From the NCBI GenBank assembly GCA_008080925.1, contig VMDJ01000076.1:1-31276 (forward strand): DNA of 31,276 nt, given 5' to 3'. The stretch is from Gammaproteobacteria bacterium. GTDB lineage: Bacteria; Pseudomonadota; Gammaproteobacteria; Chromatiales; Chromatiaceae. Below are positions 1 to 6,019 of this stretch, one piece after another (position 1 is the first letter of the stretch; the number at the start of each line of letters is the position of its first letter). The position numbers and the translations under genes are program-made. The notes beneath the pieces were generated by a model. That model searched no databases and was not told the DNA's origin. It saw only the letters and a program-made list of their open reading frames with translations.

Positions 1-754
1 AATCTGCCCTGTGAGGGCCTACACTGGTGAATTTGCGCTTTCGATCGGTTTCTAAGTTCTTTTTCAACGCATCAAAGAGCGTTAGCTCGTCCGACCAGCC
101 ACGTTGATAAGAGAATTTAACCTCAATATCGAGATTCCAATCGTTCAATTGATCTTCTATGTAAGTGATTAATCGCTTTATGTATGAAGACCGATTTTGT
201 TGGATTTCTAATCCATATTCGACCAATTGTTGATCCCAGGTTGTTGCATTCTGGTTTTGTTTTAGACTGGCATTTCGCTGATCCAACGCTCGGTGGTACT
301 TCTGAACAATCGATAAATAATCATGTTTCACGTGAAACAATCCATTATCGATAAAAGCTCGTCTTCCTTCCGGCTCGTCAGTAATCAGTGCTTGCGGATC
401 TGGCCCTATCCATTCGATGGGTAAAAGATGAATGATATCGGAGCGACGTTTCGCTGTTTCACCATCCAATTTGATGAGAGTGTTTTGTTTGTCTTGCTGC
501 AAACCCAAACGATGGTTTTCTCCACCCTTTCCTACGAACTCAGTAAAAAGTTGGTACTGAGTCTGACCGTCTTTGATCAAAGGTGAGATTTCACGATGTC
601 GAAAACTTCGACCTCGAAAAAGTAAATAAATCGCTTCTAATAATGTTGTCTTGCCAGATCCATTGTCACCAAGGATCAAATTGAGTCCTGATGTCAGATC
701 AATCTCTGCATCATCAAAACTTCTTAGATTGGATAGGACAAGTCGCTTCAACAT
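1..754 (-). CDS. recF: DNA replication and repair protein RecF, 5' part (cut by window edge)
   Basis: RecF is an SMC/ABC-type ATPase that helps load RecA at single-strand gaps. I translated the minus strand from the ATG at 752-754. The frame stays open for about 251 codons to the window edge, so roughly the last third of the usual 360-residue protein is missing. It begins MLKRLVLSNLRSF and has the Walker A motif GDNGSGKT at residues 29-36. A later stretch reading VGPHRAD lies close to the edge; all of this is typical of RecF. It follows dnaN in the conserved dnaA-dnaN-recF order, 46 bp downstream of the dnaN stop. No Shine-Dalgarno sequence is visible before the ATG, because the upstream bases are the U-run of a terminator-like hairpin. 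A parS site is embedded in the coding sequence. Confidence 0.96.
   Translation of the reverse strand, partial: MLKRLVLSNLRSFDDAEIDLTSGLNLILGDNGSGKTTLLEAIYLLFRGRSFRHREISPLIKDGQTQYQLFTEFVGKGGENHRLGLQQDKQNTLIKLDGETAKRRSDIIHLLPIEWIGPDPQALITDEPEGRRAFIDNGLFHVKHDYLSIVQKYHRALDQRNASLKQNQNATTWDQQLVEYGLEIQQNRSSYIKRLITYIEDQLNDWNLDIEVKFSYQRGWSDELTLFDALKKNLETDRKRKFTSVGPHRAD
324..339. other. parS: parS centromere site (ParB binding), inside recF
   Basis: The sequence TGTTTCACGTGAAACA is a perfect 16-bp palindrome identical to the widely conserved chromosomal parS consensus (TGTTNCACGTGAAACA). ParB loads here as a CTP-dependent clamp and spreads, and ParA then separates the sister origins. The site lies within the recF reading frame, where it encodes part of L-F-H-V-K-H. 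It sits about 1.6 kb from the best oriC candidate and about 13 kb from parA/parB. I saw no second full copy in the window. Confidence 0.93.
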
Positions 755-758
755 AGAG

Positions 759-783
759 AAAAAAAGGGGCTCAAGGCCCCTTT
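759..783 (-). terminator. Intrinsic terminator-like hairpin between dnaN and recF
   Basis: On the minus strand an 8-bp perfect stem (AAAGGGGC / GCCCCTTT, 763-783) closes a 5-base loop CTTGA. It runs straight into further U residues (759-762). It sits 18 bp after the dnaN stop and ends just before the recF ATG. It should stop or attenuate transcripts coming from dnaN, so recF may depend on read-through or on a promoter inside dnaN. Confidence 0.75.
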
Positions 784-800
784 CTCATCGTTTTAAATCC

Positions 801-1901
801 TTACAGACGCATTGGCATAATGACGTAACGTGAATCTGATGTATCACTTGGTGTTACCAAGGTACTTGAATTCGAATCAACAACAGCAAATGCCACTTTC
901 TCGGTTCCAATAACAGAAAGAACATCCAACAAATAACCCACATTAAAACCAATGGTCATTTCGGGACCTGTATAGTGAATTTCAACCTCTTCCTCTGCTT
1001 CATCTTGCTCAGGGTTGTGGGCTTGTAAATGCAAAAGATTTTCGGTTAAACGAAAGCGAATTCCACGATATTTTTCATTCGACAAAATAGAAGTACGTGT
1101 TAACGCTTGTTTCAATATCTCTTTGTCTGCAGCAATTGGGTGTGTATCACCTTGAGGCATAACCCGTTCATAATCTGGGAATCGACCATCAATCAACTTA
1201 GAGGTGAATGATGTATCACCCATGGTGATTCGAACATGACTATTACTGATGTCCACAGTGATTTCATCATCACTATCAGTGAGCAAACGACTCAATTCAA
1301 TCACTGCCTTACGTGGCAAAATCACTTGCATATCTTTGCTAACAGACACTTTGAAGTCAGCATCACACAATGCCAAACGGTGTCCATCAGTTGCTACTGT
1401 ACGTAATTGACCCGATTTAATTTCAAACAATAAACCGTTCAAGTAATAACGAACATCTTGTTGTGCCATAGCAAACGATGTTTGATCGATTAAACGTTTG
1501 AAAACTGATTCAGGACAAGTGAAAGATTCACTCGCAGCAGAAGGTTCAATAGATGGGTAATCACGAGCAGCCAACATGCCCATGCTGTAACGACCGCGAC
1601 CTGATTTCAAAACAACCTTTTCGCCATCAATATCTAGTGTGATGTCAGCTCCTTGCGGTAGCGCCTTACAGATATCAATGAGCTTTCGAGCAGGCAAAGT
1701 AAATTCAACATCATTTGAGAGTTGTGCTGTAGCTGACGTCGTTAACTCAACCTCTAAATCTGTTGCGGTAATACTCAAACGATTGTTACTTCCTGTAATC
1801 AAAATGTTTGCCAAAATGGGGAGCGTTTGACGTCGTTCAACAACATTGCCGACCATCAATAACGGCTTCAACAAATCATCTCGATTCGCTTGGATTTTCA
1901 T
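801..1901 (-). CDS. dnaN: DNA polymerase III beta subunit (sliding clamp)
   Basis: The beta clamp is a ring-shaped dimer that encircles DNA and tethers DNA polymerase III and other enzymes. The product is 366 residues, the same length as the E. coli clamp. It starts MKIQANRDDLLKPLLMVGNV and ends in the conserved IMPMRL tail. The internal stretch ATDGHRLALCD and the block around SNEKYRGIR are typical of the clamp's three-domain fold. AAGGA lies a few bases before the ATG and can serve as ribosome-binding site. The gene lies 231 bp downstream of dnaA on the same strand, and the AT-rich gap between them carries DnaA boxes. Confidence 0.99.
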   Translation of the reverse strand: MKIQANRDDLLKPLLMVGNVVERRQTLPILANILITGSNNRLSITATDLEVELTTSATAQLSNDVEFTLPARKLIDICKALPQGADITLDIDGEKVVLKSGRGRYSMGMLAARDYPSIEPSAASESFTCPESVFKRLIDQTSFAMAQQDVRYYLNGLLFEIKSGQLRTVATDGHRLALCDADFKVSVSKDMQVILPRKAVIELSRLLTDSDDEITVDISNSHVRITMGDTSFTSKLIDGRFPDYERVMPQGDTHPIAADKEILKQALTRTSILSNEKYRGIRFRLTENLLHLQAHNPEQDEAEEEVEIHYTGPEMTIGFNVGYLLDVLSVIGTEKVAFAVVDSNSSTLVTPSDTSDSRYVIMPMRL

Positions 1902-1950
1902 TTTTTCCTTATCCCCTTCTCTTTAAATTAAATAAGTAATTTATAGAAAT

Positions 1951-1965
1951 TTATTATTATTATTA
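1951..1965 (+). repeat. (TTA)5 trinucleotide repeat in the AT-rich origin region
   Basis: Five uninterrupted TTA copies lie in the AT-rich gap. A short GC patch (GCCTGGG) and a degenerate DnaA box (TTATACCCA, minus strand, 1969-1977) follow immediately. The box, GC patch, trinucleotide order resembles the BUS/DnaA-trio organisation described for Bacillus origins, but the trinucleotide itself is not the best consensus. Confidence 0.5.
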
Positions 1966-2066
1966 TGCCTGGGTATAACTGCAAAAAATAATAAATATTT
2001 CTTATTTTTCAATTACTTAATATAAAAATATCGTGATTAATAGTACTCAATTTCTTCTGTTTAGCC

Positions 2067-2086
2067 TGTGTATCAATTGTGGATAA
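2067..2086 (-). promoter_or_regulatory. Tandem DnaA boxes (one perfect, one with a single mismatch)
   Basis: On the minus strand the perfect box TTATCCACA (2078-2086) is followed after 2 bases by TGATACACA (2067-2075), one mismatch from TTATNCACA, and then by GGC and the AT-rich tract. Two same-orientation boxes next to an AT-rich region are a typical loading site for a DnaA oligomer. Confidence 0.75.
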
Positions 2087-2123
2087 CTTATGCATTTTTG
2101 TTTTTGCATCTTTTGTTCAACAG

Positions 2124-2132
2124 TTATCAACA
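2124..2132 (+). promoter_or_regulatory. DnaA box (one mismatch) abutting the dnaA stop codon
   Basis: TTATCAACA differs from TTATCCACA by one base and lies directly next to the dnaA stop codon, in the opposite orientation to the tandem pair at 2067-2086. Confidence 0.5.
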
Positions 2133-3554
2133 TTAGCTACTCAGGGTTCTCAACAGGTTATTAAAGTCTTCAGCAACGTGAACGTCAGATTCACGTAATT
2201 CAGCAATTTTACGGGTCGCATACAACACAGTTGTGTGGTCGCGCCCACCGAAAGATTCACCGATCTCTGGAAGACTATGATTAGTTAATTCTTTCGCTAA
2301 CGCCATGGCAATTTGGCGTGGTCGTGCAACTGTTCTACTGCGTTTACTTGACAATAAATCGGAAACACGAATTTTGAAATATTGAGCGACAGTTTTCTGA
2401 ATATTTTCTAACGTGACTAATCGAGCTTGGGCATCAATCATGTCGCGCAGAGCTTCTTGGGCAAAATCAACCGTCACTGCCCTACCCGTAAATTGGGCAT
2501 TAGCATTGATACGGCGTAAAGCGCCTTCTAACTCACGAATGTTAGATCTCACATGCTTCGCAATGAAAAAAGCAACTTCACTTGGCAGTTCTAAACGGAA
2601 TAATTGCATTGCTTTACTCATTAAGATGGCAACGCGTGTTTCTAGATCTGGTGGTTCAATTGAGACAGTTAAACCCCAACCAAAGCGAGATTTCAGTCGG
2701 TCCTCAAGACCTTCTACTTCCTTTGGAAAACGATCTGAGGTTAAAATAATTTGTTGACGAGATTCGAATAAAGCATTGAAAGTATGGAAGAATTCTTCTT
2801 GAGAGTGTTCTTTACCAGCGAAGAACTGCACATCGTCAATGAGTAATGCATTTACACTACGCATGCGCTTTTTAAACTCGTCTATTTTGTTGTGCTGCAG
2901 CGCTTTAACCATCTCGGCAACAAAACCTTCAGAATGCATGTAAAGCACTTTCGCTGCAGGATTGTCACGTTTAATTAGATTACCAACAGCGTGCATCAAA
3001 TGTGTTTTACCCAGACCAACACCACCATAAATGTATAAAGGGTTATAGGCCTTGCCAGGGTTCTCGCCAACTTGAATACCCGCAGCTCGAGCTAACTGGT
3101 TGGATTTACCTTCTACAAATGAATCAAACGTGAAATCGATATTGATTGTCTCAGGCTCTTCAATGACAGCCTGAGGTGCTGGCTTACTCGAAGAAACAAT
3201 CGCCGATGGCGCAATAACAGGTTGATCGATGGCTTTTGCCAAACTACCTATTTCAAGTGTGATTTTGGTTGCTTCTTGGTTTGGGACATCCTGAAGATAG
3301 CCTTGAAGCAAAGAAAGATAGTTCTTTTTTACCCAATCAAGCACAAAGGCATTGGGCGCCATAAGGCGAAGATGTAGGGGTTCTTCGTGACATTGCAGAG
3401 GACTGATCCACGTGTTGAACTGTTGTTCCGGGATGTCTCGGCTTAATCGATCAGCTAATGCAGGCCAAATATTGATGGCTAAGATCCAGTGTAAGAGTGA
3501 TTTTATAATAATTTTAGGGTTGGAATAATAACTGTAAAATAAAGAGTTATCCAC
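2133..3554 (-). CDS. dnaA: Chromosomal replication initiator DnaA (start uncertain: GTG 3554 or non-canonical ATC 3476)
   Basis: DnaA is the AAA+ ATPase that binds DnaA boxes and opens oriC. Numbered from the GTG at 3554, the protein is 473 residues. It has Walker A GGVGLGKT at 177-184, a Walker B region LLIDDVQFF, and the domain IV signature GRDHTTV at 437-443 that reads the DnaA box. Family similarity in domain I begins only at residues 28-30 (NIWPALADRL). The preceding 26 codons are AT-rich (about 29% G+C by my count), rich in Ile/Tyr/Lys, and contain no ATG, GTG or TTG besides the first. So either the protein has an unusual N-terminal extension, or translation starts at a rare ATC (3474-3476) that would give M-N-I-W, with GGA 8 bases upstream. 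The GTG lies inside a perfect DnaA box. Gene identity is certain; the N-terminus is not. Confidence 0.97.
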   Translation of the reverse strand: MDNSLFYSYYSNPKIIIKSLLHWILAINIWPALADRLSRDIPEQQFNTWISPLQCHEEPLHLRLMAPNAFVLDWVKKNYLSLLQGYLQDVPNQEATKITLEIGSLAKAIDQPVIAPSAIVSSSKPAPQAVIEEPETINIDFTFDSFVEGKSNQLARAAGIQVGENPGKAYNPLYIYGGVGLGKTHLMHAVGNLIKRDNPAAKVLYMHSEGFVAEMVKALQHNKIDEFKKRMRSVNALLIDDVQFFAGKEHSQEEFFHTFNALFESRQQIILTSDRFPKEVEGLEDRLKSRFGWGLTVSIEPPDLETRVAILMSKAMQLFRLELPSEVAFFIAKHVRSNIRELEGALRRINANAQFTGRAVTVDFAQEALRDMIDAQARLVTLENIQKTVAQYFKIRVSDLLSSKRSRTVARPRQIAMALAKELTNHSLPEIGESFGGRDHTTVLYATRKIAELRESDVHVAEDFNNLLRTLSS

Positions 3555-3555
3555 A
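3547..3555 (+). promoter_or_regulatory. Perfect DnaA box over the dnaA GTG codon
   Basis: TTATCCACA matches the high-affinity DnaA box consensus. Its complement contains the first in-frame GTG of dnaA. It lies about 50 bases downstream of the predicted dnaA transcription start, so it could act in the origin, in autoregulation, or both. Confidence 0.75.
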
Positions 3556-3609
3556 TCAAAATATTATGATAACAGGCACTTATGAGTTAGTGTATACTCA
3601 CTTACAGAT

Positions 3610-3618
3610 TTATACACA
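3610..3618 (+). promoter_or_regulatory. DnaA box TTATACACA overlapping the dnaA promoter -10
   Basis: This matches TTATNCACA exactly. It covers the proposed -10 element of the dnaA promoter (minus strand, 3611-3616), an arrangement that fits repression of dnaA by its own product. Confidence 0.7.
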
Positions 3619-3639
3619 CGGCACCATGCACTGTGTAAA
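3611..3639 (-). promoter_or_regulatory. Predicted sigma70 promoter of dnaA
   Basis: On the minus strand TTTACA (3634-3639) is followed after 17 bp by TGTATA (3611-3616), with an overlapping TATAAA two bases further on. Transcription would begin near 3604, leaving about 50 bases before the GTG at 3554 or about 130 before the ATC at 3476. Confidence 0.5.
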
Positions 3640-3677
3640 GAGAAATTTGAAAAGACTTTAGATACCAAGCAAAACTT

Positions 3678-3706
3678 TTGACAAATGATGTGGCATGCCG
3701 TATCTT
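3678..3706 (+). promoter_or_regulatory. Strong sigma70 promoter of rpmH-rnpA
   Basis: The consensus -35 TTGACA (3678-3683) is separated by exactly 17 bp from TATCTT (3701-3706). The following CTCGCGCC is a GC-rich discriminator, typical of ribosomal promoters that respond to ppGpp. Transcription should start near 3713, giving a leader of about 60 bases before the rpmH ATG. Confidence 0.8.
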
Positions 3707-3775
3707 CTCGCGCCTTTCTGGGTCTAGCGATGCAAGCCCCATTTAATTGAATGATTTATCGACGGGAATCCGGTC

Positions 3776-3910
3776 ATGAAACGTACTTTTCAACCAAGCA
3801 ACTTGAAGCGTGTTCGAACTCACGGTTTCCGTGCGCGTATGGCAACTAAATCAGGTCGTAAGATCTTGAATGCACGTCGTGCGAAAGGCCGCGCTCGCTT
3901 AATTCCTTAA
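3776..3910 (+). CDS. rpmH: Large ribosomal subunit protein bL34
   Basis: bL34 is a small, very basic 50S subunit protein. I translated a 44-residue frame from the ATG at 3776. It begins MKRTFQPSNLKR, continues with THGFRARMATKSGRK and ends GRARLIP, matching the family almost throughout. It is two residues shorter than the 46-residue E. coli protein at the C-terminus. GGGAA about 9 bases upstream is a plausible ribosome-binding site. It is the first gene downstream of the promoter at 3678-3706 and is followed 23 bp later by rnpA, the usual pairing. Confidence 0.98.
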   Translation: MKRTFQPSNLKRVRTHGFRARMATKSGRKILNARRAKGRARLIP

Positions 3911-3933
3911 GCAGCTTAAGAGTGGGGGGCTTG

Positions 3934-4296
3934 ATGTCCCATCAGTTCACTCGAGACCAACGCTTACTGACATCGGCTGACTTTCAACGGGTATTTGATA
4001 ACCCGCTGAAGTCAGCCGATTCGTTTTTTACGGTTCTTGCAAAAAAACGTCTTGAGGGTATTGATTCCCGATTGGGTCTGGCGATTGCGAAAAAACAGCT
4101 GAAAAGGGCGGTTGATCGAAATCGCATCAAACGCTTAATCCGCGAAACCTTTCGACAAGAACCATCACTTAAAGCTCAGGCGATCGATTTTATTGTGATG
4201 ACGCGTCACTCGGTTCGTGCGAAGACAAACGCTGAACTCCAACATTCGTTACAACAGCTGTTTGCGCAGGCGCTTTCTAAACTTGATCAAGCATGA
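3934..4296 (+). CDS. rnpA: Ribonuclease P protein component
   Basis: RnpA is the protein cofactor of RNase P, which trims the 5' leader of tRNA precursors. From the ATG at 3934 the product is 120 residues. The RNR signature region, RAVDRNRIKRLIRETFR, is at 59-75 and binds the catalytic RNA. The frame also opens at a GTG four codons earlier (3922). I prefer the ATG because the G-rich run at 3922-3929 is better placed as a ribosome-binding site, and homologues begin close to this point. The first part of the gene contains a long inverted repeat (3972-4020). The next gene is yidC, 70 bp away; the small yidD gene often found here is absent. Confidence 0.96.
   Translation: MSHQFTRDQRLLTSADFQRVFDNPLKSADSFFTVLAKKRLEGIDSRLGLAIAKKQLKRAVDRNRIKRLIRETFRQEPSLKAQAIDFIVMTRHSVRAKTNAELQHSLQQLFAQALSKLDQA
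3972..4020 (+). repeat. 12-bp perfect inverted repeat within rnpA, potential long mRNA hairpin
   Basis: ATCGGCTGACTT (3972-3983) and AAGTCAGCCGAT (4009-4020) are exact reverse complements. Between them CGGGT (3988-3992) can pair with ACCCG (4001-4005), and a CA/TG pair of bases can extend the outer stem. The result is a long, slightly interrupted hairpin starting 38 bases after the rnpA ATG. There is no U-tract after it. Confidence 0.7.
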
Positions 4297-4366
4297 CACT
4301 GGGCGACGAGTAGCTTAAACTCGCGAACCATCTTTAACAGCAACCAACATCATTAGGCTGTATTCA

Positions 4367-6010
4367 ATGGACAATATTCGTTTGCTGCTTTTCATGGCAC
4401 TGGCATTCATCTCATTATTATTGTGGGAAGCTTGGCAGGCTGATTACGTTTTACCAAAACAACAATCTACGCCCGTTGCGCAAATGAACAACGCGGCTGA
4501 TGTGCCAGTAGCAAATACGAATGACGCACCGAGTTTACCCCAGGCATCAATGCCAACGATTGGTAATGTAGATCCTACTACGGCACCTAAATTGGTACAT
4601 GTCGTGACCGACACGCTGGATGTATATATCAGTTCAGTGGGCGGCTCAATTATCGATGCCAAGCTCAACAAGTATCCGATTTCAGTAGATCAGCCGGACA
4701 TTAAGTATCACTTAATGAGCGAGCGGATGAGTGATTACTTCATCGCACAGTCGGGCTTGCTTGGTGCAGATACAGAGCGTACGCCAAACCATACATCGAC
4801 CTTTGCGGCTTCTCAGGCAAGTTATCGCATGGCTGATGATGCCAATGACTTAGTGGTTGATCTGCAATGGGCAAGTAAAGATGGCTTGGTTGTTACTAAG
4901 CGTTACACCTTTACCCGCGGTAAGCATGCGGTGAAGCTTGAGCACATCATTAATAATGGATCGTCTAGCGAATGGGCGGGCCGTGATTATCGTCAGTTAA
5001 AACGTGGTGAGCCTACCGACAGTGGCAATGCGTTGATGTACACCTATACGGGTGGCGCAATTTACGACCAGGTCGACAAATATCAAAAATACGATTTCGG
5101 TGAGTTAGCTTCACAAAAAGTTGATCGTGATGCGACCGATGGCTGGGTTGCGATGATTCAGCATTACTTCCTTGGCGCATTTATTCCTGATCGTGGTGAA
5201 ACACAGCACTTCTACAGTAAAGCGGCAGGTGCGCAATACGTCTTGGGGACTTACTCACAAGCGAAAAATGTTGCACCAGGTCAAACGGCCAGTTTTGGCG
5301 GTCAACTCTTCATGGGCCCAAAACTACAAGCAGAGCTTGAGCCTTTAGCACAAGGACTAGAACTCACCGTTGATTACGGTTGGTTGGTTTTCATTGCTAA
5401 ACCCATGCATGTGATTTTGGAATGGATTAATGACTTTGTACAAAACTGGGGATGGACCATCATCATCTTCACCATTTTGATCAAGTTAGTGTTCTACAAA
5501 CTTTCTGAAACCAGTTATCGCTCAATGGCGAACATGCGTAAGTTAACGCCACGCATTCAAGCGCTGAAAGACCGCTTTGGCGAAGATAAGCAGCGCATGC
5601 AGAAAGAGATGATGGAGATCTATAAAAAGGAAAAGGTGAATCCGCTCGGTGGTTGTTTGCCCATGTTGATTCAGATTCCATTCTTTATTGCGCTTTACTG
5701 GGTACTACTCGAAAGTGTTGAGTTGCGCCAAGCACCATGGATCCTATGGATTGATGACTTAGCAGTTAAGGATCCTTACTACGTGTTACCTGTGATCATG
5801 GCCGTCTCCATGTTTGTGCAACAAAAGCTCAACCCTCAACCACCTGATCCTATGCAACAAAAGATCATGATGTATCTGCCATTAGTGTTTGGTGTGATGT
5901 TTGCCTTCTTCCCAGCGGGTTTGGTGTTGTACTGGGTATTCAACAACCTGTTATCGATTGCACAGCAGTATGTGATTACTAAACGCATCGAAGCAGGGGA
6001 GTCCGCTTAA
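4367..6010 (+). CDS. yidC: Membrane protein insertase YidC
   Basis: YidC (Oxa1 family) inserts and folds inner-membrane proteins alone or with SecYEG; the Fo subunits encoded downstream are classic clients. The product is 547 residues, close to the E. coli 548. It begins with a hydrophobic segment at about 4-20 and continues as a large periplasmic domain. The C-terminal core starts near residue 355 and includes SETSYRSMANMRKL, the cytoplasmic stretch with NPLGGCLPMLIQIP, and WVFNNLLSIAQQYVI at the end. The missing yidD upstream is notable. It is followed after 9 bp by mnmE. Confidence 0.99.
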   Translation: MDNIRLLLFMALAFISLLLWEAWQADYVLPKQQSTPVAQMNNAADVPVANTNDAPSLPQASMPTIGNVDPTTAPKLVHVVTDTLDVYISSVGGSIIDAKLNKYPISVDQPDIKYHLMSERMSDYFIAQSGLLGADTERTPNHTSTFAASQASYRMADDANDLVVDLQWASKDGLVVTKRYTFTRGKHAVKLEHIINNGSSSEWAGRDYRQLKRGEPTDSGNALMYTYTGGAIYDQVDKYQKYDFGELASQKVDRDATDGWVAMIQHYFLGAFIPDRGETQHFYSKAAGAQYVLGTYSQAKNVAPGQTASFGGQLFMGPKLQAELEPLAQGLELTVDYGWLVFIAKPMHVILEWINDFVQNWGWTIIIFTILIKLVFYKLSETSYRSMANMRKLTPRIQALKDRFGEDKQRMQKEMMEIYKKEKVNPLGGCLPMLIQIPFFIALYWVLLESVELRQAPWILWIDDLAVKDPYYVLPVIMAVSMFVQQKLNPQPPDPMQQKIMMYLPLVFGVMFAFFPAGLVLYWVFNNLLSIAQQYVITKRIEAGESA

Positions 6011-6019
6011 GGTCATCGC

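Larger units (their letters stand above)
1902..2132. other. oriC: Candidate oriC: AT-rich unwinding region with DnaA boxes (dnaA-dnaN gap)
   Basis: This gap has no convincing gene. By my count 1921-2050 has 21 G/C in 130 bases (about 16%), far below the neighbouring genes, as expected of a DNA unwinding element. On its dnaA side it carries one perfect DnaA box (2078-2086) and one-mismatch boxes at 2067-2075 and 2124-2132. A weaker box-like site (TTATACCCA on the minus strand) lies at 1969-1977. Origins in this order are known from dnaA-dnaN or rpmH-dnaA gaps, so the second gap (3555-3775) remains an alternative or partner. dnaN promoters probably also lie here, but I cannot single one out. 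Confidence 0.7.

Noticed and set aside
3474..3554. A frameshift disrupting the dnaA N-terminus
   Set aside because: The frame is continuous from the GTG into domain I, and the ATG at 3554-3556 in the next frame soon meets a stop, so a frameshift does not restore a better start.
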